DNA of 64,000 nt, from positions 45,337 through 109,336 of the forward strand of contig JAJPHL010000039.1 in assembly GCA_021325275.1 (NCBI GenBank), read 5' to 3'. The DNA is from Terriglobia bacterium (GTDB lineage: Bacteria; Acidobacteriota; Terriglobia; JAJPHL01). The notes under the pieces were generated by a model that saw only the letters and a program-made list of their open reading frames with translations, was not told where the DNA came from and made no database searches. Positions 1 through 7,796 of the stretch are shown here, in pieces; the stretch's first letter is position 1, and each line of letters opens with the position of its first letter. Made by a program: the position numbers and the translations under genes.

Positions 1-1764
1 TTCGCCGCCGCGGGGCGCGATCCGTTCACGGCGTTTCAGAATCCGCTGGAACGGGCCGATTACGAAGTCGCGAATTACGTGATCGACGCCTCCGTGAACG
101 ACAACGCCGAGTTGCACGCCACGGCGCATGTGGAGCTGAAGTATCGCGCCGAACAGGAGCGCGTGATCCTATTCGATCTCGATTCCAACATGCGCGTGGA
201 GTCCGTCACTGATTCCAAAGGCGAGAAACTCGGCTTTCTTCAGCCCCGCGAGAACAAGGATCGCGTATCGAGTTACGGCGACTACGTCGCGGTCATCCTG
301 CCCAAGCCTTCGCACACCGGCGACACCGAGAAGTTGGAGTTCACCTATGGCGGGAAGCGCGTGATCCGCAAAGTGGGCGCCGGCAACTTTTTCTGTGAAA
401 GTTCCGGATGGTATCCGGAGATGCGCGACAGTTTCGCGTCGCGGGCCACGTTTGAACTGCACTTCAAGAGTCCCAAGAAATACTCGTTGGTGGCCACCGG
501 CAGTAAGACGGACGAAACCACCGACGGCAACCTGCTGCTGACCACGTGGAAATCCGATATTCCGCAAGCCGTCGCCGGCTTCGCGTACGGCGACTACAAG
601 GTGGTGACCGAAAAAGCGGGCGATGTGGAAGTCCAGATTTACGCGAACAGGCAGGGCGACGAAAACTTGGAAGCGATCCAGCACATCGCCGACGGCGCGA
701 TGGTCGGCAGCGGCGAGAGCGGGTTGGCGCTCGGTACACTCACGCCGGCGTCGATGGCGAAGGGAATGGCCACGGAAGTCGCGAACAACGTGCGCGTCTT
801 CGAGCAATACTACGGCCCGCTGCCGTTCAAGCATTTGGCGGTGACGAATATTCCTTACTCTTATGGCCAGGGATGGCCCGGCTTGCTCTATTTGTCCGTG
901 CTGTCCTTCCTCGATTCGACGCAGCGCCATCAATTGCTGCGGAACAACAACGACATCCGCCTCACTGATTTCTTCCGCGCGCACGAGACCTCGCACCAAT
1001 GGTGGGGACATCGCGTGGGATGGAAGAGCTATCACGACCAATGGCTCTCGGAAGGTTTTGCGCAGTTCTCGGGGAATCTCTACGTGCAGTACCGCCAAAA
1101 CTTTCAGGAGTATCTCAAGCGCTTGCGCGCCGACAAATTCGAATTGGCGACGCGCGACCGCAAGAACCGCACCTATGAATCGATCGGTCCGATCTGGATG
1201 GGCACGCGCATCTCGAACTCGGACGCGCCTCGCGCCTATCAACCTGTGATCTACAACAAGGGCGGCTACGTCCTCCACATGCTCCGGATGATGTTGTGGG
1301 ACTCGCGCTCACAGGTGCCCGACCATCGCTTCATCGAAATGATGAAGGACTTCACCTCCACCTACGACAACAAAGCGGCGTCGACGGAAGATTTCCGTGC
1401 GATCGCCGAGAAGCATATGACTAAGGAAATGGAGTTGGAGCCCGGGAAAGGCTTGATCTGGTTTTTCCGCGAATACGTCTACAACGTCGGCATCCCGCAC
1501 TATGAATTCAGCTACAAGATCGAGCCGGCAGAGGCGGGAAAATACCACATCACAGGATCGCTCGTGCGCACCGGCGTGCCTGCCGGGTGGATGGACGCCA
1601 TGCCGCTCTACGCGGATTTCGGAGGCGGAAAAATCGCCAAGATCGGAGCGATTCCGGCGATTCGTCCGAACACGCCGATCGAGGCAACACTAGCGCTTCC
1701 GCAGCGTCCGGAAAAACTAATCCTGAATGCTCACGAGGATGTGCTGGCAGAAGTAAAGCAGTAG
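1..1764 (+). CDS. M1 family zinc metallopeptidase (5' end outside window)
   Basis: The frame is open from the first base, so the N terminus lies upstream; an ATG at 79 is internal. The protein carries the gluzincin zinc site HETSH (nt 982-996) and the third ligand Glu in WLSEGF (codon 1051-1053), 18 residues after the second His, as in M1 aminopeptidases. The residues before the zinc site look like the M1 beta-sandwich domain. The GxMEN exopeptidase motif is not obvious, so aminopeptidase activity is inferred from the fold only. After the catalytic domain there is a beta-rich C-terminal segment. The visible part is about 587 residues, so the full protein is probably larger. It converges on thiD with a 43-bp gap. 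The family call is firm; the substrate is unknown. Confidence 0.88.
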   Translation, partial: FAAAGRDPFTAFQNPLERADYEVANYVIDASVNDNAELHATAHVELKYRAEQERVILFDLDSNMRVESVTDSKGEKLGFLQPRENKDRVSSYGDYVAVILPKPSHTGDTEKLEFTYGGKRVIRKVGAGNFFCESSGWYPEMRDSFASRATFELHFKSPKKYSLVATGSKTDETTDGNLLLTTWKSDIPQAVAGFAYGDYKVVTEKAGDVEVQIYANRQGDENLEAIQHIADGAMVGSGESGLALGTLTPASMAKGMATEVANNVRVFEQYYGPLPFKHLAVTNIPYSYGQGWPGLLYLSVLSFLDSTQRHQLLRNNNDIRLTDFFRAHETSHQWWGHRVGWKSYHDQWLSEGFAQFSGNLYVQYRQNFQEYLKRLRADKFELATRDRKNRTYESIGPIWMGTRISNSDAPRAYQPVIYNKGGYVLHMLRMMLWDSRSQVPDHRFIEMMKDFTSTYDNKAASTEDFRAIAEKHMTKEMELEPGKGLIWFFREYVYNVGIPHYEFSYKIEPAEAGKYHITGSLVRTGVPAGWMDAMPLYADFGGGKIAKIGAIPAIRPNTPIEATLALPQRPEKLILNAHEDVLAEVKQ

Positions 1765-1807
1765 CGCAGTTACCCGGAACGCGCGTCTCGGAACCCGGAA
1801 CTGTGTG

Positions 1808-2683
1808 TTACCGGTGTCCCGCGTCCATGTGATGCGGCTCGGACCCTCCGGCGCGCGCGGGCGCTTGCACTTCCAAGCGATACAAGTGATTCGGCTGGCC
1901 CACGCCCGCACCCACCGAGTATCCGTGCTCGATGGCCTTGAAGACGTACGCTTTCGCCAACACCGCTGACTCCACCACGCTGTGTCCTTGCGCGAGTTTC
2001 ACGGCGACAGTCGTGGAAAACGCGCAGCCGGTGCCGTGCGTGTTGCCGTTTTTGATTTTTTCTCCCGGCAGCTCCATGTGATTGGTGCCGTCGAACAGCA
2101 CGTCCACGGGGCGATCGAGATGTCCGCCGGTCACGATGGCGTTTTTCGCGCCGATAGCCACCAACTCCGCTGCGGCGCGCTTCATTTCGTCGACGTTGGT
2201 GACGGGAAATCCCACCAGCGCCGCGGCTTCTTCGAGATTCGGCGTCACCACGGTGACGCGCTTCAGCAAATGCGCGCGCAATTCCTTCCAGCCTTTTTCG
2301 CCGATCATCGGTGTGCCGCTGGTGGCGTTCATCACCGGATCGAGCACCACCGGGACGGGTCCCATTTTTTCGGAGAGCTTTTCGAGAAACGCCACCACAA
2401 CGCGTACGTTCTCCACGCTGCCGAGCATTCCGATTTTCACCGCCGCCAGGCGGATATCTTCGGTGAGCGCGTCGAGCGTTTCGGCGAGCAATTTTCCCGA
2501 CACCGCGTCGATGCGCTTCACGCCTTGCGTGTTTTGCACCGTGAGCGCGGTGATCGCGGCGACGCCGCGTCCGTTGTGCGCTGCAATGGTCTTGAGATCG
2601 GCGGCGACGCCCGCTCCGCCCGAAGGATCGAAACCTGCGATGGCCAGCACGATCGCGTGATGACCGTTCACTTCATGAGCCAT
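1808..2683 (-). CDS. thiD: Hydroxymethylpyrimidine/phosphomethylpyrimidine kinase
   Basis: This ribokinase-fold enzyme phosphorylates HMP and HMP-P in the pyrimidine branch of thiamine biosynthesis, in the cytoplasm. The substrate-binding signature GFDPSGGAG is at residues 17-25, and the anion-hole motif NTHGTGCAFS with Cys220 is near the C terminus, both typical of ThiD. At 291 residues it is about 25 longer than the usual ~266; the extra part is a polar C-terminal tail rich in Ala, Gly and His. It stands alone here with no other thi gene nearby. The chosen ATG is followed directly by the first beta strand of the fold. No TPP riboswitch is recognisable upstream. Confidence 0.93.
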   Translation of the reverse strand: MAHEVNGHHAIVLAIAGFDPSGGAGVAADLKTIAAHNGRGVAAITALTVQNTQGVKRIDAVSGKLLAETLDALTEDIRLAAVKIGMLGSVENVRVVVAFLEKLSEKMGPVPVVLDPVMNATSGTPMIGEKGWKELRAHLLKRVTVVTPNLEEAAALVGFPVTNVDEMKRAAAELVAIGAKNAIVTGGHLDRPVDVLFDGTNHMELPGEKIKNGNTHGTGCAFSTTVAVKLAQGHSVVESAVLAKAYVFKAIEHGYSVGAGVGQPNHLYRLEVQAPARAGGSEPHHMDAGHR

Positions 2684-2762
2684 TTCTCATCTTCTCCCTG
2701 ATCATGCCGCGTCACACGCGCGCGCGGATGAAACTTGGATCAAAGTTAACGCACCCATCGGC

Positions 2763-2791
2763 TTGCCGCAACTAGTTTTTTTTGCTATACT
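2763..2791 (+). promoter_or_regulatory. Candidate sigma-70 promoter of the rlpA-like gene
   Basis: TTGCCG (2763-2768) is followed by exactly 17 bp and then TATACT (2786-2791), which is preceded by TGC to make an extended -10. It points at the rlpA-like gene and predicts a leader of about 120 nt. The leader contains a CCGGC/GCCGG stem around 2853-2878 but matches no riboswitch class I know. Confidence 0.6.
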
Positions 2792-2918
2792 TGTGAACGC
2801 AGATTAGGCAAGTGTCAAGTAAGCGCGCTTCGTAAGTGCGTCCAGTACGAACCGGCGAATTTCCCCACACCAGCCGGGATCCCAAAAGTAGGTCGAGCAG
2901 TCCAGGTTACCTCTAGCT

Positions 2919-3377
2919 ATGGAAAAAAAGGTTGTGCGTGGTGCTATTGCGTTTGGAAGCGCATTTCTGTTGGCCGTTCCTGCGATCGCGCCGGTGCATG
3001 AGGCGGTGGCGTCTACATTGCCTCCGGTTCCGCTCGCGGAGATCGGACATCCCGAATTCGGCATCGCCACTTGGTACGGCGAAAAATTCCACGGCTTGCA
3101 AACCGCGAGCGGCGAAACGTTCGACATGTTTCGCATGACCGCCGCACATCGCCGGATTCCACTCGGCTCGATGGTGCGGGTGACGAATCTCAAGAACGGA
3201 CTCTCGGTCATCGTGCGCATCAACGATCGTGGACCGGTCACGCGCACGGCGATGCTCGATCTTTCCTTCGCGGCCGCGCAGAAGTTGGGAATTGTCGAGT
3301 GGGGACGCGCGGAAGTTCGCGTCGACCAACTGCTGGAAGTCGGCGTGGGAACGAGCCAATCCGTTTCGCGCAACTAG
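2919..3377 (+). CDS. rlpA: RlpA-like double-psi beta-barrel secreted protein
   Basis: This is probably a periplasmic or envelope septal-ring lytic transglycosylase-like protein acting on peptidoglycan. It has a signal peptide (residues 1 to about 32, Lys-Lys then a hydrophobic core and an Ala-rich cleavage region), followed by one double-psi beta-barrel domain. Conserved positions include the TWYG motif near residue 51, a TAAH motif, VTNLKNG and INDRGP with the Asp103 expected at the active site. At 152 residues it is a minimal form lacking the SPOR domain of Escherichia coli RlpA, so it may not bind denuded glycans. No lipobox Cys is present. It has its own promoter and is followed after about 100 bp by a co-directional secreted protein. 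Confidence 0.87.
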   Translation: MEKKVVRGAIAFGSAFLLAVPAIAPVHEAVASTLPPVPLAEIGHPEFGIATWYGEKFHGLQTASGETFDMFRMTAAHRRIPLGSMVRVTNLKNGLSVIVRINDRGPVTRTAMLDLSFAAAQKLGIVEWGRAEVRVDQLLEVGVGTSQSVSRN

Positions 3378-3474
3378 ACCCTCGGCATATACCAATCAAC
3401 GCCGCGCCGTTAGACCAATCGTTCGGCCGTCACGGCGCGCGTACATTTCAGATATCATCGAGCAAGAGGTGTGT

Positions 3475-4227
3475 ATGAAAGCCTTCTGTCTTCTAGCTGC
3501 CATTGCGTTGACCGTTCCCGCGATTGCTTTGGAAACTCCACGCACGCCCGTGCTCGTGGAATTGTTCACGTCGGAAGGATGCTCCAGTTGTCCTCCCGCC
3601 GACCAGTTGCTGATGCAGTTCGATACGAAGCAGCCGATTCCCGGCGCGGAAATCATCATCCTCAGCCAGCACGTCGATTACTGGAATCAACTCGGCTGGA
3701 CCGATCCGTATTCTTCCAAGAGTTTTTCGCAGCGCCAGCAGGAGTACGCGTTCGCCCTGCATACGTCGGAAGGTCCCTACACGCCGCAAATGATCGTAGA
3801 CGGCCGCGCCGAATTCAACGGATCGGACGTGCGCGCCGCGCGTGACGCGATCGCCAAGGCCGCGCAACAACCGAAGGTGGCGGTTGCGGTGACGCTCGTG
3901 CCGGCGCCAAAGAGCCCACAACTGAGAATCCACGTCGACGGCGCGGAACTCGCGAAAGTTGCCGGAAAGGCCGACGTGATGTTGGCGATCACCGAAAACG
4001 ATTTGGCCAACAGCGTGACGAAAGGCGAGAACGCCGGACATCGTTTATCGCACAACGGTGTAGTGCGGCGGTTGTCGCAAATCGGCAAGGCCGACAAGAA
4101 CGGATACGACGGCGATCCGGCCGTGCCACTCGATCCATCCTGGAAGCGCGAGAATCTGCGCGCCGTGGTTTTCTTGGCGGATCACACGAGTCATCGCGTC
4201 TTTGGCGCGAACGAAGTTGGGTTTTAG
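3475..4227 (+). CDS. Secreted DUF1223 thioredoxin-like protein
   Basis: This 250-residue protein begins with a signal peptide (about residues 1-19). It then has the DUF1223 hallmark VELFTSEGCSSCPPAD with a CxxC pair at Cys36/Cys39. The domain resembles thioredoxins, suggesting a periplasmic redox or disulfide role, but no substrate is established for the family. The open frame continues upstream to 3229, inside the previous gene; I chose the ATG at 3475 because it follows a GAGG ribosome site and gives a clean signal peptide. It is convergent with the radical SAM gene. Confidence 0.85.
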   Translation: MKAFCLLAAIALTVPAIALETPRTPVLVELFTSEGCSSCPPADQLLMQFDTKQPIPGAEIIILSQHVDYWNQLGWTDPYSSKSFSQRQQEYAFALHTSEGPYTPQMIVDGRAEFNGSDVRAARDAIAKAAQQPKVAVAVTLVPAPKSPQLRIHVDGAELAKVAGKADVMLAITENDLANSVTKGENAGHRLSHNGVVRRLSQIGKADKNGYDGDPAVPLDPSWKRENLRAVVFLADHTSHRVFGANEVGF

Positions 4228-4255
4228 CAGGACAGGGCGTGCTCGCCTGTCCCTC

Positions 4256-5299
4256 CTATGCAGGATTCGCCGTAAAATCACGCGCGTCGCGGAACGGCAT
4301 ATCGCGGTTCCGGAAATCCGGGCGGTAATAATCGGCTGCCTCTTCATCCAACGGCTGGATCCAGCCATTCTCAAATCCCAGTTCCTCAGCCCACTCGAGA
4401 ACCTTATCGAATTCGCGCGGGCGAATGCGCCGATTGATCAGCGGGAACATCTCCTCGCCGCGCGTTTCCACCTTGTGGGTCACAAAATACTGCGACATCA
4501 GGCTGATCGTCACACGCGGCGACAATTCCTGGCGGATCCACTCAAGCGTTTCGCGAATGCCGGCCATGTCATTCGGCAGCACCAGCAGCCGGATCACCAG
4601 GCCGCGCTGCAACAAGCCGCGATCGTCATACACCGCGCTGTCGCCTAGCTGGCGATGCATTTCCTTCAGCGCGGCGCGCGCGCTGGCCACGTAATGCGGA
4701 ATCTTCGAGTACTCGTGCGCGACGTCTTCGTCGGCGTACTTGAGATCCGGCAAGTAAATGTCAAAAATGCCGTCGAGTAACCGCAAAACTTCCACGCTGT
4801 CGTAAGCGTTTGTGTTGTAAACCAGCGGTAATCGCAAGCCGCGGCGCACGGCGATCGCGACGGCGCGCGCGATCTGCGGCGCAAAGTGCGTAGGGCTGAC
4901 GAAGCCGATGTTGTGGCAACCGCGATCCTGCAGTTCCAGCATCATTTCCGCGAGCCGCTCGAAGGTCGTTTCGTTCGTCGGCCGCTGCGTGCGAAAATCC
5001 TGGCTAATTTGCCAGTTCTGGCAGTAAACGCAGCGTAGATTGCAGTGGCCTAGGAAGATATTCCCGGCTCCGCGCGCGTCGCGCCCGAGCATCGTTCCGC
5101 TTAGTGCCGGTTCTTCGCCGAAGTGGGGGGCGTACGACGACACAATCGGCGCATATCCCGCCACGCAGACTTTCGTCTCGTCGCACAGGCGATTCACGCG
5201 GCAATCCCACGGACAAACCGTGCACGATTCGAGCAGGCGGTCGAGCGCTTCCACGCGGGCATCAAGTTCAGCGCCCGAGAGCGCCAGATAAGACGGCAT
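4256..5299 (-). CDS. PflX-type radical SAM protein
   Basis: This radical SAM enzyme belongs to the family of pyruvate formate-lyase activating-enzyme homologues (COG1313). The SAM-cluster motif CNLRCVYC gives Cys86, Cys90 and Cys93. A second Cys-rich stretch lies at the N terminus (Cys26, 29, 33, 39 and 45) and could hold an auxiliary iron-sulfur site, as is common in this family. A GG-type glycyl-radical partner is not present in the window, so the target protein is unknown. The start codon lies within the last 32 bases of the upstream asparagine synthetase gene, so the two are probably translated together. Confidence 0.85.
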   Translation of the reverse strand: MPSYLALSGAELDARVEALDRLLESCTVCPWDCRVNRLCDETKVCVAGYAPIVSSYAPHFGEEPALSGTMLGRDARGAGNIFLGHCNLRCVYCQNWQISQDFRTQRPTNETTFERLAEMMLELQDRGCHNIGFVSPTHFAPQIARAVAIAVRRGLRLPLVYNTNAYDSVEVLRLLDGIFDIYLPDLKYADEDVAHEYSKIPHYVASARAALKEMHRQLGDSAVYDDRGLLQRGLVIRLLVLPNDMAGIRETLEWIRQELSPRVTISLMSQYFVTHKVETRGEEMFPLINRRIRPREFDKVLEWAEELGFENGWIQPLDEEAADYYRPDFRNRDMPFRDARDFTANPA

Positions 5300-7184
5300 C
5301 CTTTGATTGTATCGCAGGCGTCACGCTCGAGATCTGCCAGCGTTTCATCCATAGCATCAGCGTGACCAATCCCCACAGGTGATATCCGGCGTTCACGCGC
5401 CGCGCGAGGTGATCGTTCACCAGGGCCGTGACGCGAGAGGCGTTGAACAATTGCGTCCGTTCGACCACGCTCTCGCTGAGCGTATCGAGCAGTAGCGGCT
5501 TCAGCGGACCGCGAAACCATTCGTGGATTGGAATGTCGAGACCTTCCTTCGGGCGCGAGAGAATCCGTGCCGGAAGTCTGTTCCGCATCAAGCGATTCAG
5601 GAGGAATTTCTTCTGGAATCCACGGACTTTGAAGTTTTCCGGCAGCGTGGCGGCGAACTCAACGATGCGATGATCCAAGAACGGCGGCCGCACTTCGAGC
5701 GAATGCGCCATGCTCATGCGATCGGCTTTGTACAAAATGTCGTCAGGTAGAAAATAGCGTTGGTCGTACCAGAAATTCGGTTGCGATCCGCTTGGCACCG
5801 TGCCTAGCAATCGCGCGAGAACTTCTGCGTTCGCATGGCGGAAGATCTCACGCTTCCCAGTATCGGAGAACGTGCCGTTCCAAAACGTGTGCGCCAATCC
5901 CGGTTCGAGCAGCGAGCCCTCTAGAAATCGCTTGACCTTGTATTCGAAACCGATTTTCTCGTCTGAAACAGGCAACGTACCCGCCATGGCGAGCGCGAAT
6001 TTGCGGAGCGGCCTCGGGACAAGGCGCGCCGTTCGCGCCAACTTGTCGGCGACATAAGTGATATATCCGCCGAGAACTTCGTCCGCGCCCTCGCCGCTCA
6101 GCGCGACGGTTACATCTCGCCGGCACATCTGCGACAAAAACCAAACCGGAAGTGCGCCCGCGTCGGCGCTCGGTTCGTCGGAGTACGTTGGCAGTCGTTC
6201 CACCGCTGCGCGCAAATCCTCGCTGGGATTCAGGTCGCGATTTAAATCGAACGCCCGGTGTTCCGCGCCGTAGCACTTGGCGACCTCCGCCGCGTACGAC
6301 GATTCGTCGAACGAACGGCCTTGAAACGTGATGGAAAAAGTCTTCAGCGGCGCGGAGCTCGCGGCGCTCGCGTAGTGCAAGATCGTCGACGAATCGAGGC
6401 CGCCCGAGAGCCAAAGTCCAAGAGGCACGTCGGAGATCATGTGCTCCCGCACCGAGTCTCGCAGCAGCGCGTCGAGTTTTTCTTCCGCCTCGGCCTCCGC
6501 GATCGGCCGCGGACGCATTTCCAATTTCCAGTACGCTTCGGTGCGCACCGATCCCGCGCGCCATTCAAGCCAAGCTCCCGGCGGGAGTTTCTCGATGCCC
6601 GCCACCAGCGTATTCGGCGCCGGAACGTAGTTCAGCGACAGGTACGCGTTCAAGCCGTCGAGATCGATTTGCCGATCGATGCCAGGCAGCGCGAACAACG
6701 CTTTCAGTTCCGATCCAAACGCCAGGGCCGTGCCTTTCCGGCAAAAATACAACGGCTTGATCCCCAAGCGATCGCGCGCCAGCACCAAGCGGCGCTCAGC
6801 GTCGCTCCAGATCGCCAAGCCGAACATTCCGCGCAGGTGTCCGAACGCGCCGGTGTCCCATTCGAGAAACGCATGCAGCACCACTTCGGTGTCGCTACGC
6901 GAATGGAATCGGTGACCCAGCGATTCCAATTCCTTGCGCAATTCGCTGTGATTGTAGATTTCGCCGTTGAAGACGAGAACGGTGCGGCCGTCGTCCGATT
7001 TCATCGGCTGCGTGCCGCCTTCCAGGTCGATGATCTTCAGACGCACCGCGCCAAGGGACACGAAGTCGTTCTCGTAGACGTCCTGTTGATCGGGTCCGCG
7101 GTGCGTAAGGGAAAGCGTGGCCTCGCGAATGTGGCCGCGCTCAAAAACACTTTCGCTATAAGTGTATCCGGCGATTCCGCACAT
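5268..7184 (-). CDS. asnB: Asparagine synthetase, glutamine-hydrolysing
   Basis: This enzyme makes asparagine from aspartate, ATP and glutamine-derived ammonia. The mature N terminus MCGIAGY supplies the catalytic Cys2 of the class II glutaminase domain (about residues 2-200). The synthetase domain has the ATP-pyrophosphatase motif LSGGLDSS (about residues 259-265). At 638 residues it is longer than the E. coli enzyme (about 550) and matches the long form often found in soil bacteria and in polysaccharide or secondary-metabolite loci. No such locus is seen here. The last 32 bases overlap the radical SAM gene. It starts only 4 bp upstream of the GMC small-subunit stop, so all four minus-strand genes from 9.5 to 4.3 kb may be one operon. 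Confidence 0.93.
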   Translation of the reverse strand: MCGIAGYTYSESVFERGHIREATLSLTHRGPDQQDVYENDFVSLGAVRLKIIDLEGGTQPMKSDDGRTVLVFNGEIYNHSELRKELESLGHRFHSRSDTEVVLHAFLEWDTGAFGHLRGMFGLAIWSDAERRLVLARDRLGIKPLYFCRKGTALAFGSELKALFALPGIDRQIDLDGLNAYLSLNYVPAPNTLVAGIEKLPPGAWLEWRAGSVRTEAYWKLEMRPRPIAEAEAEEKLDALLRDSVREHMISDVPLGLWLSGGLDSSTILHYASAASSAPLKTFSITFQGRSFDESSYAAEVAKCYGAEHRAFDLNRDLNPSEDLRAAVERLPTYSDEPSADAGALPVWFLSQMCRRDVTVALSGEGADEVLGGYITYVADKLARTARLVPRPLRKFALAMAGTLPVSDEKIGFEYKVKRFLEGSLLEPGLAHTFWNGTFSDTGKREIFRHANAEVLARLLGTVPSGSQPNFWYDQRYFLPDDILYKADRMSMAHSLEVRPPFLDHRIVEFAATLPENFKVRGFQKKFLLNRLMRNRLPARILSRPKEGLDIPIHEWFRGPLKPLLLDTLSESVVERTQLFNASRVTALVNDHLARRVNAGYHLWGLVTLMLWMKRWQISSVTPAIQSKDAVLSGALGR

Positions 7185-7187
7185 CTC

Positions 7188-7796
7188 TTAAAGGCCGAGC
7201 TTGGCGAGTACCTCGGGCGGGCAGCCGTCCCAGTGCGAAATGGCGGTGTTGCCTTTGAACTGCAAATCGTTGATGCCGATTTTGCTGGTATAGAAGCCCG
7301 CCGCCACCAAATCGCGGAAGCGATTGAAAAACGCGACGGCTTGCGAATGTTCGGGCGCCGCCTTCTTCGGCCAAGCGATCAAATCGAGAATCGCGCGCTG
7401 CTGATCGGGCTGGCAATCGGCGAAATCGTTGTGAAAACGGTGGCGCGACTCAGCGTCGAGCCACGCCAAGCCGCCTTTGATCTGCGCTTCGAAGGAGCTT
7501 TGCACGCCGCCGTGCGCGTGGCGATCGGTGACCACTTCGTCGATGTATTCAGGAACGCCGGCTTGCGTGGCGCTGCCGGATTTGTCGTCTGCGGGAATGA
7601 TCAGATCGCTCAAGACGCGAATGGTCCGCCACTCTTTGGGCGAAAAAGATTTCGGCGCGTGAGGGCCGGCCGGCGCTGACGTTGCCGCCGGAGCGTGGGC
7701 CGCGTGATCGTGCGTTTGTGCCGCGGCCGCCGGCGCGATCGCCAATGCGGGTGTTACGCTCAAAACCTTGAGGAGTTCGCGACGATCCGTTTTCAT
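7188..7796 (-). CDS. Gluconate 2-dehydrogenase subunit 3-like protein, Tat signal
   Basis: This 202-residue small subunit is typical of membrane-associated GMC sugar or alcohol dehydrogenases. It starts with a Tat signal (DRRELLK, then a hydrophobic Ala-rich stretch to about residue 26), followed by a His/Ala/Pro-rich linker and an alpha-helical domain of the subunit-3 family. The frame is open far upstream, but the real start is the ATG whose first bases overlap the stop of the flavoprotein gene (ATGA, 7793-7796). This implies translational coupling and a 1:1 complex. The folded large subunit probably crosses the membrane by hitch-hiking on this Tat signal, since it shows no signal of its own. 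Confidence 0.85.
   Translation of the reverse strand: MKTDRRELLKVLSVTPALAIAPAAAAQTHDHAAHAPAATSAPAGPHAPKSFSPKEWRTIRVLSDLIIPADDKSGSATQAGVPEYIDEVVTDRHAHGGVQSSFEAQIKGGLAWLDAESRHRFHNDFADCQPDQQRAILDLIAWPKKAAPEHSQAVAFFNRFRDLVAAGFYTSKIGINDLQFKGNTAISHWDGCPPEVLAKLGL

Noticed and set aside
169..1278. Long open frame on the minus strand inside the M1 peptidase gene
   Set aside because: The opposite strand carries a convincing M1 zinc site, and the minus-strand product is Arg/Val/His-rich without any domain, as expected for an antisense shadow in GC-rich DNA.
2792..2918. A c-di-GMP or c-di-AMP riboswitch before the rlpA-like gene
   Set aside because: Such switches sit before rlpA in some phyla, but the conserved core sequences are not found here; only a short CCGGC/GCCGG stem is present.
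6258..7679. 473-residue open frame antisense to asnB
   Set aside because: It is Arg/Ala-rich with no motif and mirrors the codon bias of asnB, whose Cys2 and SGGLDSS motifs are clear.
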